Part shown: positions 32,045 through 41,765 of the stretch, piece after piece
Layout: each line of letters begins with the position of its first letter
Position numbering within the stretch: position 1 is the first letter of the stretch
Origin: an uncultured Prevotella sp.
Lineage (GTDB): Bacteria; Bacteroidota; Bacteroidia; Bacteroidales; Bacteroidaceae
Length of the DNA stretch: 64,000 bases
NCBI GenBank assembly: GCA_905233825.1
Contig: CAJOFE010000002.1
Location: 1 to 64,000, forward strand
Direction of reading: 5' to 3'
Translations under genes and position numbers: made by a program
The notes under the pieces: model-generated
Databases searched by the model: none
Told to the model about the DNA's origin: nothing
The model's input: the letters and a program-made list of their open reading frames with translations, nothing else

Positions 32045-34096
32045 TCAGTTCTTTTTAAGCACTACGGCGCTACGTGCAGGAATATAAAGCTTCAGCCACT
32101 CCTTGCGGTCTTCCACATAGAGGGGATCGTAGTTAGTGAAGTGCGTGATGCTGTCATCAGCAAAACCGAAACCGCCAAAGTTTTTCGAGTCGGTATTCAG
32201 CACGACATCGTAGCTGCCCGTTGGTACGAGGAAACCGTAGTCGGTAAATGACTGCGAAGGTGAGAAGTTGAACACGAAGAGCAGGTCGCCACGCATGAAG
32301 GCTAATACCTGGTCACCGTCGTTATGCCAGATCTCCACCACAGGCTTGTTTTGGAAGTTACGCACACTCTTGATAACCTTCAGCATCTCACGGTCGAAGT
32401 CGCCCAGCCAGTGATAGCACAAGTCCTTATTATCAACGAGATTCCACTGACGACGAGCATACTTGTAGCTCCAATTGTTGCCCTCACGGGGGAAGTCGAT
32501 CCATTCGGGATGTCCGAACTCATTACCCATGAAGTTCAGGTATCCACCGTTGATGGCAGCAGCTGTCACCAAACGTATCATCTTGTGTAGGGCAATACCG
32601 CGCTCAGCTATTCCGTTAATGTCTTTCTTGGCAAAATGCCAGTACATATCAGCATCAATGAGACGGAAAATGATAGTCTTATCACCAACGAGCGCCTGGT
32701 CGTGACTCTCGCAGTAGGAGATGGTCTTCTCGTCAGGACGACGGTTCTTCACTTCCCAGAAGATGCTGCTAGGCTTCCAATTCTCGTCGCTCTGCTCCTT
32801 GATGGTCTTAATCCAATAATCGGGAATGTTCATGGCCATGCGGTAGTCAAAGCCGAAGCCACCATCCTCAAACTTGGCGGCCAGACCAGGCATGCCGCTT
32901 ACTTCCTCGGCAATGGTAATGGCATCAGGGTTCACCTCGTGGATGAGCTGATTGGCCAGCGTGAGATAGCAGATAGCGTTGTCATCCTCGTGACCGTTGA
33001 AGTAGTCGCCGTAGCCGCCGAAGGCTTCACCCAGTCCATGACTATAATAGAGCATCGAGGTGACACCATCGAAACGGAAGCCATCGAAGCGGAACTCCTC
33101 CAGCCAGTATTTGCAGTTAGAAAGCAGGAAGTGGATGACGTCGTCCTTGCCATAGTCGAAACAGAGCGAGTCCCAAGCGGGGTGCTCGTGGCGCTCACCA
33201 GGATAGAAGAACTGATTAGGATCGCCAGCGAGGTTGCCCAAGCCTTCCACTTCGTTCTTTACAGCGTGGCTATGTACGATATCCATGATAACGGCAATGC
33301 CTAAGCGATGAGCCTCGTCAATGAGCGCCTTCAGCTCTTCGGGCGTGCCGAAGCGACTGCTGGGAGCAAAGAACGAACTGACATGGTAGCCGAAGCTGCC
33401 ATAGTAGGGATGCTCCTGAATAGCCATCACCTGAATGCAATTATAGCCGTCCTTGGCCACACGGGGCAGCACATTGTCCTTGAACTCCGTATAGGTGCCT
33501 ACCTTCTCGGCATCCTGCCCCATACCCACATGGCACTCGTAGATGAGCAGCGGATTCTTCTTAGGTTTGAAGCCTGCTTTCTTCCATACGTAGGGGACGG
33601 CAGGGTTCCACACCTGAGCAGAGAATATCTTCGTCTGTTCGTCCTGAACCACACGACGTGTCCAAGCAGGTATGCGCTCGCCTTCGCCACCGTTCCACTT
33701 CACTTTCATTTTGTAGAGCTGGCCGTGATGCAGGTCTTTCTCCTTCAGTTTCAGTTCCCAGTTGCCAGTACCCTCCACGCGTTTCAGCTTGTACTTCTCG
33801 TTTTCCTGCCAGTCATTGAAGTCGCCGATAAGATAAATCTCAGTTGCGTTAGGTGCCCACTCACGGAACACCCAGCCTCGTGTCTGCTTGTGCAAGCCGA
33901 AGTAGAGGTGGCCTGTAGCGAAATCGCTCAATGTCTTCTTGCCGTTCTTCGTCAGCTGGTTAATCTTCCACACGGCATGGTCGTGACGTCCGCGGATAGC
34001 GTCCTCAAACGGCTCCAGCCAGCCGTCATTCTGTACTAATCCAATATGCTTGGGGGCTTCAATAGCCTTCTTAGTTGCTGCTTTCTTTGTTGCCAT
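32045..34096 (-). CDS. glgB: 1,4-alpha-glucan branching enzyme
   Basis: This 683-residue GH13 enzyme makes alpha-1,6 branches in glycogen. The N-terminal CBM48-like domain (GWVFREWAPNATEIYLIGDF, about residues 74-93) is followed by a TIM-barrel with conserved sites: DIVHSHAVKN, the nucleophile in DGFRFDGVTSM, the acid Glu in TIAEEVSGMPG and SHDQALVGDK. The C-terminal beta domain is normal. The length and DGFRFDGVTSMLYYSHG wording match the branching enzymes of Bacteroidetes that resemble the eukaryotic type. It is followed within 5 nt by the membrane protein. Confidence 0.93.
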   Translation of the reverse strand: MATKKAATKKAIEAPKHIGLVQNDGWLEPFEDAIRGRHDHAVWKINQLTKNGKKTLSDFATGHLYFGLHKQTRGWVFREWAPNATEIYLIGDFNDWQENEKYKLKRVEGTGNWELKLKEKDLHHGQLYKMKVKWNGGEGERIPAWTRRVVQDEQTKIFSAQVWNPAVPYVWKKAGFKPKKNPLLIYECHVGMGQDAEKVGTYTEFKDNVLPRVAKDGYNCIQVMAIQEHPYYGSFGYHVSSFFAPSSRFGTPEELKALIDEAHRLGIAVIMDIVHSHAVKNEVEGLGNLAGDPNQFFYPGERHEHPAWDSLCFDYGKDDVIHFLLSNCKYWLEEFRFDGFRFDGVTSMLYYSHGLGEAFGGYGDYFNGHEDDNAICYLTLANQLIHEVNPDAITIAEEVSGMPGLAAKFEDGGFGFDYRMAMNIPDYWIKTIKEQSDENWKPSSIFWEVKNRRPDEKTISYCESHDQALVGDKTIIFRLIDADMYWHFAKKDINGIAERGIALHKMIRLVTAAAINGGYLNFMGNEFGHPEWIDFPREGNNWSYKYARRQWNLVDNKDLCYHWLGDFDREMLKVIKSVRNFQNKPVVEIWHNDGDQVLAFMRGDLLFVFNFSPSQSFTDYGFLVPTGSYDVVLNTDSKNFGGFGFADDSITHFTNYDPLYVEDRKEWLKLYIPARSAVVLKKN

Positions 34097-34100
34097 AGTA

Positions 34101-34547
34101 TTATACCTTTACTTTAAATATTGCTTTCTTGATTTCTGGTGCCATCGTGATACAGGGAGCATGACCGTCCTGAGGGAAGAAGATGGCGAACATGCCAGGC
34201 TGACAATCGACAAAGTTCTCTGCCATCAGGTCGCCATATTTAGTAATGTCTTTCTCGGCGTTATATGCTGCCTCGGGAAGCTGACATAGTGGTGTATAGC
34301 CGTAAGTCTCGGGGCCGTCAAGGGGAATCTGAATATCTATCATCTTCCTATGGGTCTCCAGAACGGCAGCATCAGGAGTACGCCCCTTTGCTGTTGCAAT
34401 GTTCACAAAAAGGTCATCGCCCTTAATGGGATGCTTGCCGCTTTCCAAAGTGTTCAGGTCATTCCTCTTCAGAAAATCCATCACATCCCTGAATAGCGGA
34501 TTGATAGCCTCGTACTTGGCGAGGTTGTCGAGTGTGTCTATAATCAT
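34101..34547 (-). CDS. YhcH/YjgK/YiaL (DUF386) family protein
   Basis: This 148-residue cupin-like protein of the YhcH/YiaL/EbgC family is often found with sugar acid or sialic acid genes. Conserved segments include DGPETYGYTPL, CQPGMFAIFFPQDGHAPC and the closing KKAIFKVKV. The His in the last motif is a likely metal ligand. Its exact role is unclear in the family; anomerase or lyase-type activity on sugars has been proposed. It lies 4 nt before glgB on the same strand. Confidence 0.8.
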   Translation of the reverse strand: MIIDTLDNLAKYEAINPLFRDVMDFLKRNDLNTLESGKHPIKGDDLFVNIATAKGRTPDAAVLETHRKMIDIQIPLDGPETYGYTPLCQLPEAAYNAEKDITKYGDLMAENFVDCQPGMFAIFFPQDGHAPCITMAPEIKKAIFKVKV

Positions 34548-34567
34548 AGTCTTATATAGTTTTAGAA

Positions 34568-35686
34568 TTAATTTGCTCTGCGAATGCCATTGACATAGGT
34601 GCCCTGAGCCGTGACGTTGCCATTGCGGTCTTTCTCCACGAAACTGCCGTCGCGCTTACCATTGGTATAAGTACCTTCAAAACGCACTCCTTCCTTGTTC
34701 TCCTCAATAGCAGGCCCATGACGCAGCCCATTCTTGAAGGTTGCCTTGAACTTTGAGCCGTCGCTCATGTGACCGATGCACTCGCCGTCAGGCTGTCCGT
34801 TCTTGAACATCCCTTCCACAGTATCGCCCTGCTTGGTAGTCAGCTTGCCCTTACCATTGGGCATATCATTCTGCCACTGGCCCTGATACTGCGTACCGTT
34901 GGCCCATACCACCGTACCCTGACCGCTCTTGTCGCCATTCAGGAACTGACCTGTATATTGATCTCCATTGGCATACTTGATAATGCCCATGCCTGTACGG
35001 GCACCTTTTACATAGTCACCCTCGTAAATGTCGCCATTCTGGAAGCGATAGATGCCTTTGCCATGTTGCAGGTCTTCCTGCCACTGTCCCACATAGAGGT
35101 CGCCAGTAGCATACTTATACGTTCCCTTTCCATTGCGTTTGTTGTTCAGCCATTGACCCTCATAGTTCGAACCGTCGCCCCATTGGAATATGCCAGAGCC
35201 ATTCTTCTGGTCGTCCTTCCAATCGCCATCATACCAGGCGCCGCTGGCATAGGTATATTTCCCCTTCCCTTGTCGCTTGTCAGCATGCCAGTCGCCATCA
35301 TAGACATCACCATTATAATAGTGCATCACGCCGTGTCCCTGCTGATAATCAGCATACCACAACCCTTCGTAGCGGTTGTTATTCAGAAACCAATAGGTAC
35401 CCTGCCCATGCTGATGGTCGTCTAACCACTGGCCCTCGTAGCGCTCGCCGTCGGCAAAGACGTATGTACCCGTGCCCTGACGCTTGCCTTTTACATACTC
35501 GCCCTCATACCAGTTACCGTTTTTCCATGTCGTCTTGCCCTTGCCGTTGGGTCGGTTCTGGGCTATCTCACCATTATACTCGCCGCCGTCATGCGTGGTG
35601 CATGAACCTAACGTAATGCTCTGCGCACTAACCAAGCAGGGCAACAGCAGCAGGTTTATCGTCAATAAAATATGTCGTATTTTCAT
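34568..35686 (-). CDS. Secreted MORN-repeat protein
   Basis: This 372-residue protein has a signal peptide (ending SAQS) followed by about 14 back-to-back 23-residue MORN repeats (pattern YxGxWxxxxxxGxGxxxxxxGxx). Examples are YEGEYVKGKRQGTGTYVF and YEGQWLNNKRNGKGTYKY. MORN repeats form an elongated beta hairpin array and commonly mediate binding to membranes or partners; the partner is unknown. ATG 35686 is chosen because it starts the signal peptide. A very good promoter lies at 35708-35739. The 69-nt periodicity makes copy-number change by recombination likely. Confidence 0.82.
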   Translation of the reverse strand: MKIRHILLTINLLLLPCLVSAQSITLGSCTTHDGGEYNGEIAQNRPNGKGKTTWKNGNWYEGEYVKGKRQGTGTYVFADGERYEGQWLDDHQHGQGTYWFLNNNRYEGLWYADYQQGHGVMHYYNGDVYDGDWHADKRQGKGKYTYASGAWYDGDWKDDQKNGSGIFQWGDGSNYEGQWLNNKRNGKGTYKYATGDLYVGQWQEDLQHGKGIYRFQNGDIYEGDYVKGARTGMGIIKYANGDQYTGQFLNGDKSGQGTVVWANGTQYQGQWQNDMPNGKGKLTTKQGDTVEGMFKNGQPDGECIGHMSDGSKFKATFKNGLRHGPAIEENKEGVRFEGTYTNGKRDGSFVEKDRNGNVTAQGTYVNGIRRAN

Positions 35687-35707
35687 GTACATTCTTGTTT
35701 TAACCCC

Positions 35708-35739
35708 CAAAAGTACAAAAAATACGGCACGCAAGCAAA
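35708..35739 (-). promoter_or_regulatory. Promoter of the MORN-repeat gene
   Basis: Minus strand: TTTG (35739-35736), 20-nt spacer, TACTTTTG (35715-35708). Confidence 0.8.
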
Positions 35740-35778
35740 GATTTTAAGATTTTAGGCTATAGAATTAAGAAATATTTG

Positions 35779-35829
35779 TATCTTTGCCCCTAAAATATTA
35801 AACTTCAAACTTTAAACTTCAAACATCAA
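35779..35829 (+). promoter_or_regulatory. -7 box and repeat leader of kdsB
   Basis: TATCTTTG (35779-35786) is followed by a leader made of ACTTCAAACTTTAAACTTCA-type near-tandem 10-nt units that end at the ATG. Confidence 0.55.
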
Positions 35830-36567
35830 ATGAAATACATTGCTATCATTCCTGCGCGCTACGCATCGACGCGCTTTCCTGGCAAACCGCTGGCCATGCT
35901 AGGCGGCAAGACCGTCATCCAAAGAGTATATGAACAGGCAGCAAGCGTACTCGGCGAGACCTACGTGGCTACTGACGACGAGCGTATCTTCCGTACTGTT
36001 GAGGCCTTTGGAGGAAAGGCCGTGATGACTCGCGCCGACCATCAAAGCGGCACCGACCGCATTGAGGAGGCCGCAGAGAAAATCAACACCACGGCCGACG
36101 TCATTATCAACGTGCAGGGCGATGAGCCTTTCATCCAACGTTCACAGATAGAGACGCTGATGCACCTCTTCGACGACCCCGAGACGCAGATAGGCACCAT
36201 AGGCAAACCTTTCGACACAATGGAGGCTGTGGAGAATCCCAACTCGCCGAAAATCGTTACCGACCTGCGCGGCTATGCCCTCTACTTCAGCCGCTCGGTC
36301 ATCCCTTATATAAGAGGAAAAGAGCACGACGAGTGGCTCAGCCATTTCCCCTACTTGAAGCATTTAGGACTCTATGCCTATCGCCGCGAGGTTCTCGCAG
36401 AAATCACAAAACTGCCCCAAAGCCCCCTGGAGAAAGCTGAGAGCTTGGAGCAGCTACGCTGGTTGCAAAACGGCTATCGCATCAAAGTGGGCCTGACCGA
36501 CGTAGAAACTGTAGGTATCGACACCCCCGAGGACTTGGCACGCGCCGAAGCCTACCTACAGAGATAA
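35830..36567 (+). CDS. kdsB: 3-deoxy-manno-octulosonate cytidylyltransferase
   Basis: This 245-residue nucleotidyltransferase activates KDO as CMP-KDO for lipopolysaccharide. The N-terminal signature IPARYASTRFPGKPLAMLGG and NVQGDEPFI are diagnostic, as are YFSRSVIPYIR and LEQLRWLQNGYRIKV. Length is normal. It converges with the J-domain protein across a block of 21-nt repeats. Confidence 0.95.
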   Translation: MKYIAIIPARYASTRFPGKPLAMLGGKTVIQRVYEQAASVLGETYVATDDERIFRTVEAFGGKAVMTRADHQSGTDRIEEAAEKINTTADVIINVQGDEPFIQRSQIETLMHLFDDPETQIGTIGKPFDTMEAVENPNSPKIVTDLRGYALYFSRSVIPYIRGKEHDEWLSHFPYLKHLGLYAYRREVLAEITKLPQSPLEKAESLEQLRWLQNGYRIKVGLTDVETVGIDTPEDLARAEAYLQR

Positions 36568-36658
36568 TCTTTGGACGCTTCAAAATTGTTTTTGGAGCGT
36601 CTAAAATTGTTTTTGGGCGCAGCAAAAATGATTTAGCGCCGTGCTAAAATCATTCGCC
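36567..36658. repeat. About 21-nt tandem repeat block
   Basis: Four units: GGACGCTTCAAAATTGTTTT, GGAGCGTCTAAAATTGTTTT, GGGCGCAGCAAAAATGATTT and AGCGCCGTGCTAAAATCATT. It fills the convergent gap between kdsB and the J-domain gene. Opposite-strand relatives are at 30003-30098. Confidence 0.75.
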
Positions 36659-36674
36659 CCGTACGGTTTGCTTT

Positions 36675-37346
36675 TTACATGGCCATCTGCATCTGGCGTA
36701 GCAGTTCCTTCTGCCGTTCAGACAACTGAGTGGGCAAGGTGACGTTGTAGGTCAGGATGAGGTCGGTGCCTCCCTGACCTTTGCCACGCAGGCGCACCTT
36801 GGTGCCGGGCTGTGTGCCGGGCTTTACCTTCAGACGAAGTTTCTGGCCGTCGCTGAGTCCTACCACGACATCGCCACCTAACAGGGCAGTATATAAGTCG
36901 ATGTTCATCGAGGCCTGCGTTTCACGGGGTTGTGCCTTCTGATGACCGAAGCCTCCGAAATTGCTGCTGAAGCCGCCCGTTCCTCGTTTTCCTCCACCAA
37001 AGAGGTTCTCGAAGAACGAACTGAAACCGCCTCCCTGGAAGCTGCTGAAGTCGAAGCCCTCGAAAGGCGAGCCTCCCGACGCTCCACTATGGAAACCGCC
37101 TCCACCCTGGAATTGTTCAGCCTCGCGCCATTGCTCGCCATACTGGTCGTATTTCTTACGTTTCTCAGCATCGCCAATGACATCATACGCCTCGTTCAGC
37201 GCCTGGAACTTCGCCTTCGCCTTCGGATCGTCGGGGTGCAGGTCGGGATGGAACTGCTTGGCGCGCTTCAGGTACGCCTTCTTCACATCCTTCTGTGCTA
37301 TGTCCTTGGGAACGCCCAAGATTTTGTAGTAGTCAATGAATGCCAT
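36675..37346 (-). CDS. DnaJ/CbpA-like J-domain co-chaperone, short form
   Basis: This 223-residue protein has an N-terminal J domain ([14 protein letters not shown] in [10 protein letters not shown], about residues 33-42; KYDQYGEQW) that stimulates DnaK ATPase. A Gly/Phe-rich region (about 76-135) and a single C-terminal substrate-binding region ([17 protein letters not shown]) follow. Typical CbpA-type proteins are about 300 residues with two C-terminal domains, so the first of these seems shortened or absent here. There is no zinc finger. It diverges from the GH43 gene. Confidence 0.85.
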   Translation of the reverse strand: MAFIDYYKILGVPKDIAQKDVKKAYLKRAKQFHPDLHPDDPKAKAKFQALNEAYDVIGDAEKRKKYDQYGEQWREAEQFQGGGGFHSGASGGSPFEGFDFSSFQGGGFSSFFENLFGGGKRGTGGFSSNFGGFGHQKAQPRETQASMNIDLYTALLGGDVVVGLSDGQKLRLKVKPGTQPGTKVRLRGKGQGGTDLILTYNVTLPTQLSERQKELLRQMQMAM

Positions 37347-37401
37347 ATCATTTATCTCCTTTCTTTTTACTTTCCCTACAGCAATTTTTATGCCGAAGTG
37401 C

Positions 37402-37431
37402 TTGCTGGAAGAAAAATAATTCGTAACTTTG
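37402..37431 (+). promoter_or_regulatory. Promoter of the GH43 gene, nearly leaderless
   Basis: TTG (37402-37404), 19-nt spacer, TAACTTTG (37424-37431). The ATG is at 37441, only 9 nt after the box, so the mRNA leader should be a few nucleotides at most. Confidence 0.65.
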
Positions 37432-37440
37432 CCCTCAATT

Positions 37441-38985
37441 ATGAAGATTGCTCAACTTTTCCTGACCACTATGTTCCTGACAGGGGCAGAAACGGCGTTG
37501 GCGCAACAGCCTTTAGACTGGGGTGACCAGCACAACGCCACATACAAGAACCCTGTGCTGAATGCCGACTTCAGCGACCCCGACGTCATCCGTGTCGATG
37601 ACAAGTATTACATGGTAGCCTCCGACTTCCACTTCATGGGTATGCAGGTATTGGAGTCGCAAGACTTGGTGAACTGGCAGATTGTCAGTCAGATATACGA
37701 CCGCTTCGATTTGCCTGGCTGGGACGCTAACCAGCACTATGGAGGTGGCTCGTGGGCACCTGCCATCCGTCACCACGACGGATTGTTCTATGTCTATTTC
37801 TGTACGCCGGACGAGGGACTCTTCATGGCGACGGCTACCGATGCCCGAGGGCCGTGGAGCCCCTTGCATTGTGTAAAGGCAGTACCGAAATGGGAAGACC
37901 CCTGCCCTTTCTGGGACGACGACGGACAGGCCTATTTGGGGCGTAGTCAGTATGGCGCAGGACCCATCATCATCCATAAGATGACGGCCGACGGCAAGCA
38001 ACTGCTCGATGACGGCGTGACGGTATATACTGGCCCAGTGGCCGAGGGAACGAAAATCATGAAGCGCGACGGCTACTACTACCTCATCATCCCCGAGGGT
38101 GGCGTATGTTGCGGCTGGCAGACGGTACTACGCTCACGCAACATCTACGGTCCCTACGAGAAACGCGTGGTGCTGGAACAAGGCTCCACGAACATCAACG
38201 GCCCGCATCAGGGGGCACTCGTCGAAGCTACCGACAGCACGTGGTGGTTTTTCCACTTCCAAGAGACGCATCCTGCAGGCCGCGTGGTGCACATGCAACC
38301 TGCCCGCTGGACGGCTGACGGCTGGCCGCAGATAGGCGTTGATATCGACGGCAACGGCATAGGTGAGCCTGTAGAAGTGTGGACCAAGCCTAAAAGCAAC
38401 ATCTCCACTCCCTCACAGAATGGTATGGGAGGTAGTTTTCTTGCCTGGCAATGGAACCACAACCCTGTAGATTCGGCGTGGAGCTATGACGAACGGAAGG
38501 GACGGCTGACGTTCCACCTGCTACCCGCAGAGAATATGAAGCAGAGTCGTAACATGCTCACACAGAAGACGGTAGGATACGAGAGCGTAGCTACTACCCG
38601 CATCGACGTTTCACAACTGCACGACGGCGATTATGCCGGTCTGCTCTGCACAGGCAACCGCTTCATGGGTGTGGGCATCTGCCGAGAGAACGGGAAACTT
38701 TCCTTCTACTTAGAGCAGGACGGAGAACGCATACAACTCAGTCCCTGCAAGCAAAAGGCAGTCTATCTGCGCGTAGAGATTGACAGCCGTCAGAACCACC
38801 ATCAGTTTGCCATCAGTACCGACGGCAAGACATTCCGCGACGTAGGTAAGCCCTTCAGTCTGCGCATGGGCAGCTGGAAAGGCTCGCGCATCGGGCTATA
38901 TACCTATCATAAGGAGGTAGGAAACGGGAGTAAGGAGGGAGGAATTGCCCACTTCGACAACTTTCGCTATGATGTGACCAAATAG
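37441..38985 (+). CDS. Secreted glycoside hydrolase family 43 enzyme
   Basis: This 514-residue secreted enzyme has a signal peptide to about residue 22 and a five-bladed beta-propeller GH43 domain ([20 protein letters not shown], where the Asp in FSDPDV is the expected base; [11 protein letters not shown]; a later EGTKI holds the likely acid Glu). A C-terminal beta-sandwich (about residues 310-510) of the kind seen in beta-xylosidases follows. It probably releases xylose or arabinose from side chains or ends of plant glycans; the exact subfamily cannot be fixed by eye. ATG 37441 is chosen from the promoter and signal peptide. Confidence 0.85.
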   Translation: MKIAQLFLTTMFLTGAETALAQQPLDWGDQHNATYKNPVLNADFSDPDVIRVDDKYYMVASDFHFMGMQVLESQDLVNWQIVSQIYDRFDLPGWDANQHYGGGSWAPAIRHHDGLFYVYFCTPDEGLFMATATDARGPWSPLHCVKAVPKWEDPCPFWDDDGQAYLGRSQYGAGPIIIHKMTADGKQLLDDGVTVYTGPVAEGTKIMKRDGYYYLIIPEGGVCCGWQTVLRSRNIYGPYEKRVVLEQGSTNINGPHQGALVEATDSTWWFFHFQETHPAGRVVHMQPARWTADGWPQIGVDIDGNGIGEPVEVWTKPKSNISTPSQNGMGGSFLAWQWNHNPVDSAWSYDERKGRLTFHLLPAENMKQSRNMLTQKTVGYESVATTRIDVSQLHDGDYAGLLCTGNRFMGVGICRENGKLSFYLEQDGERIQLSPCKQKAVYLRVEIDSRQNHHQFAISTDGKTFRDVGKPFSLRMGSWKGSRIGLYTYHKEVGNGSKEGGIAHFDNFRYDVTK

Positions 38986-39001
38986 ACAAGGGCGCTCAGC
39001 T

Positions 39002-40342
39002 TCATTCTACGTCTATCTGCATAAACACAGGCCGCTCGTCGGGCTCGATGTCTGTGACCTCCACATGGCGGAAGGTGACATGACGGGCGTGACGCACGAA
39101 GAAACCCTTGGCAGGCAATACACCCCACATGGTAGCCTCTGGATAGTCCTTCTCTTTCTCATCCTCGGGCACAGCCACTTGCTGACATCCGCCCTGCTGA
39201 CGGATGGTGATGTCGCTAAGCCAGATGTCTTCTACAGGATGACCCGGCAGACCCGTGATGCTACAGCCTGTACGGCCGGCGTTGCTTACCGCTATATTAG
39301 AAAGATGTATGCCACGGATGCTGCCCACCTGCTCTACAGGAATGCCTTCGGCATAGCCCCGGGCACGGTTTCCCAAGCGGATAAAGATAGGTGACTCGGT
39401 ACCCTCGGCCACGATGTTAGCCACATGCACGTTCTCCAGGACGCCACCATCGGTAATCTCCAATGAGATGACCGATGTGCCACGCTTCGAAGGGTCGCCG
39501 AAAAACTGGCTCGACTGGTCGGCAGATGGTTTCACCACACAATTTGAGATATTGATATTGCGGAAGCCACCATTGGTCTCAGTACCCAGCTTGATGGCAT
39601 TACAATGACTGCTGATGATGCAGTTCTGTATAACAACATTCTCGCACAAACGCGGCGAGGTGCTCTTCAACGTGATGCCATCGTCATCGCTATCGGCAAT
39701 GACATCGCTTACCGTCACGTCGTGACAGCCATCCAGGTCGAGGGCATCGTTATTATAGTTATTGCGGTTGAAAATCTTCACGCCCCTGATCTGCACACGG
39801 TCGCAAGCCAGATAGTGCTGCATCCAGCAACCACTATTGCGCAACGCGATATCCTGCACGCTGATGTCCTGACTCTGGATGAAGCGCAGCAGATGAGGCC
39901 GGGTAATGCCCTCGTCGTTCCACGACAATTTCTTGAATGCCGCACCTCGACCGTCGATAGTTCCCAAGCCACTAATACTGACATCGTTCACGCCGTCAGC
40001 ATAGATGAGCTGGATGGTGCTGGTCTGTGTGCGTAGCGACAGGTAGTCGCTTTTCATCTGGCGATAGTCCTCCAGATTGGTACTTCCATAGAGCACAGCA
40101 CCTGCCTCCAAATGAAAATCCACATGACTGCGCAACACCAGCGTGCCCGTCTTGTACCTGCCTGCTGGCACCACCACGCGTCCGCCACCCGCCTCGGCAC
40201 AGGCATCTATGGCCTGTTGGATGGCCCGGGTGCTCAGCATCGTAGTATCGCTGACAGCACCAAAGTTCACAATATTATACTCAGCGGCGTTTAATGAGAA
40301 AGCGCCTACAAACCCCAACAGTACAAGTATGAACTTTCTCAT
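39002..40342 (-). CDS. Secreted GH28-type pectin hydrolase (polygalacturonase-like)
   Basis: This 446-residue secreted beta-helix protein has a signal peptide to about residue 20 and an opening YNIVNFGAVSDTTMLSTRAI that is typical of GH28 and pectate-lyase-like folds. Active-site segments are NNDALDLDGCHDVTVSD and ADSDDDGITLKS (paired Asp). The usual GHG segment reads SSHCNAIKLGTETNGGF, as in a subgroup of Bacteroidetes GH28-like enzymes. It likely acts on galacturonic-acid-containing chains. It converges with GH43 16 nt away and follows a carboxypeptidase-regulatory-domain gene on the same strand by 3 nt. Confidence 0.82.
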   Translation of the reverse strand: MRKFILVLLGFVGAFSLNAAEYNIVNFGAVSDTTMLSTRAIQQAIDACAEAGGGRVVVPAGRYKTGTLVLRSHVDFHLEAGAVLYGSTNLEDYRQMKSDYLSLRTQTSTIQLIYADGVNDVSISGLGTIDGRGAAFKKLSWNDEGITRPHLLRFIQSQDISVQDIALRNSGCWMQHYLACDRVQIRGVKIFNRNNYNNDALDLDGCHDVTVSDVIADSDDDGITLKSTSPRLCENVVIQNCIISSHCNAIKLGTETNGGFRNINISNCVVKPSADQSSQFFGDPSKRGTSVISLEITDGGVLENVHVANIVAEGTESPIFIRLGNRARGYAEGIPVEQVGSIRGIHLSNIAVSNAGRTGCSITGLPGHPVEDIWLSDITIRQQGGCQQVAVPEDEKEKDYPEATMWGVLPAKGFFVRHARHVTFRHVEVTDIEPDERPVFMQIDVE

Positions 40343-40345
40343 TTC

Positions 40346-41593
40346 CTAATATTTCTTCAGCAGTTTATCAATGGCGCGGTCGAGCGACTCCGTAGGCTCG
40401 ATGATATTATAGTCTTGCCAGAACGTAGGGTCGCGGAAGAAATCCACTTTGTCGAAGAAAGCATCGCGCTGGTCGAATGTCTCCCTTCCGCGAAGGGGCT
40501 GAGTACCTTCTGCGTTCTCATGGCTGGTGACAACCATCTCGCAGCAGGCCATGAACGATGTGGCAAAGAGCCGTCGCTTCCAGTCACAATTGAAGCGAAA
40601 AGTGGTTCGTACGTAGCTGATATGCATTAAGTTAGACGATTGATGCTCGCCATTATCTTCCAGCCGATAGTCAATCAGCAAGGAGAGCTCTCTCGGACGG
40701 AAACGCACGCCAACGGGTTTCTTGACCAGCATCAGCTTCGTAGCCTTATCGCGATCATTCATGTCGAGGTTCAGCTCCACGCGACTGAAAGCCAGCGTCT
40801 CCTGGTCGATGTAGAGTTTACCATAGTAGAGGGCATATTCCTTCTGGACGCGAGGCCGCAGACTGACCACATACTGCTGACGGTCGGCGATGGTGGTAGA
40901 AGGCTCCATCTGCATCTCGTAGCCGTCCAATTCCTCTTCGTTCAGTAGGAATTGGGTATTCTTCACAATGTCAAGCTCTACGGGCAACACAGGACCTCCC
41001 GTCACCTTCACGCTAAGCGTGTCGCCCTGACGGGGACTGAGCAGACGACGTCCCTTGCGTATGGCCACACGGTCGCGCCCCACCCCATGACCATAACCGG
41101 TCTTGTACATATCCACCACGCCCTCAGCCACCATAATATGGTGCTGACGCTTCATGGCCGTCTCGCGATAGAAGCAATGATATAACTCAGGCTGACGACT
41201 GTAGTTCTGAGGAATCTTCCTGATGGCGGCATTCACCAGCTCACGCGCATCGCCACCAGCCACCACTAGCACCTCTTGCAGCTGTATCGTAGTAGGATGC
41301 AAGCGGATGCGCAGGTTTTTCTCTTTTCCCTCTCCATTATCCACCTTTACCCGCTCCGAGCGATAACCCACATGCGACACGACGATCTCAGTCAGCATCG
41401 TGCCGGCCTTCAGCAGGAAGTAGCCATCGTCGTTGGTCACCACCGTCTGGCCTCCACCGCTGACGCTCGCTCCTGCTATCACCTGCCCCGTGGTACTGTT
41501 CACCACCGTGCCACTCACGTTTGTCGGCTGCTGAGCCCATACATCCAGGCTCATCATCATGATCAACAGCCATATAAATGTCACCTTCTTCAT
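40346..41593 (-). CDS. Carboxypeptidase-regulatory-like domain protein, secreted
   Basis: This 415-residue protein has a signal peptide (ending VWAQ) and a carboxypeptidase-D regulatory-like domain (VSGTVVNSTTGQVIAGASVS, residues about 25-105), as at the start of TonB receptors. A long C-terminal region without plug or barrel signature follows and is beta-rich with conserved Trp/Tyr. This family of carboxypeptidase-like proteins is common in Bacteroidales; the function is unknown. ATG 41593 is chosen because it starts the signal peptide. The promoter is at 41640-41670. It is followed 3 nt later by the GH28-like gene. Confidence 0.7.
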   Translation of the reverse strand: MKKVTFIWLLIMMMSLDVWAQQPTNVSGTVVNSTTGQVIAGASVSGGGQTVVTNDDGYFLLKAGTMLTEIVVSHVGYRSERVKVDNGEGKEKNLRIRLHPTTIQLQEVLVVAGGDARELVNAAIRKIPQNYSRQPELYHCFYRETAMKRQHHIMVAEGVVDMYKTGYGHGVGRDRVAIRKGRRLLSPRQGDTLSVKVTGGPVLPVELDIVKNTQFLLNEEELDGYEMQMEPSTTIADRQQYVVSLRPRVQKEYALYYGKLYIDQETLAFSRVELNLDMNDRDKATKLMLVKKPVGVRFRPRELSLLIDYRLEDNGEHQSSNLMHISYVRTTFRFNCDWKRRLFATSFMACCEMVVTSHENAEGTQPLRGRETFDQRDAFFDKVDFFRDPTFWQDYNIIEPTESLDRAIDKLLKKY

Positions 41594-41639
41594 GTCGCTC
41601 TTCCTTTCCCCTTGCTTGATAGTTTCATGTTGTAGGCCA

Positions 41640-41670
41640 CAAAGATACAAAAAATTTGGTAACAAACAAA
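41640..41670 (-). promoter_or_regulatory. Promoter of the carboxypeptidase-regulatory-domain gene
   Basis: Minus strand: TTTG (41670-41667), 19-nt spacer, TATCTTTG (41647-41640). It diverges from the Sel1 gene, whose own box TATCTTTG lies at 41732-41739. Confidence 0.65.
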
Positions 41671-41731
41671 AGAGAACGCAGAAAAAAATAAAATAATAGC
41701 CTCTATTCGATTTTATTACGGCTTTTCTTCG

Positions 41732-41739
41732 TATCTTTG
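41732..41739 (+). promoter_or_regulatory. -7 box of the Sel1-repeat gene
   Basis: TATCTTTG, 26 nt before ATG 41766. Confidence 0.55.
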
Positions 41740-41765
41740 TGCCTGAAAAAGAAAATGGGAATGCG

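Noticed and set aside
39002..40342. GH28-like enzyme judged inactive because the GHG motif is absent
   Set aside because: The SSHCNAIKLGTE wording is shared by a subgroup of Bacteroidetes GH28-like proteins as I recall them, and the paired Asp residues are present; not a clear loss.
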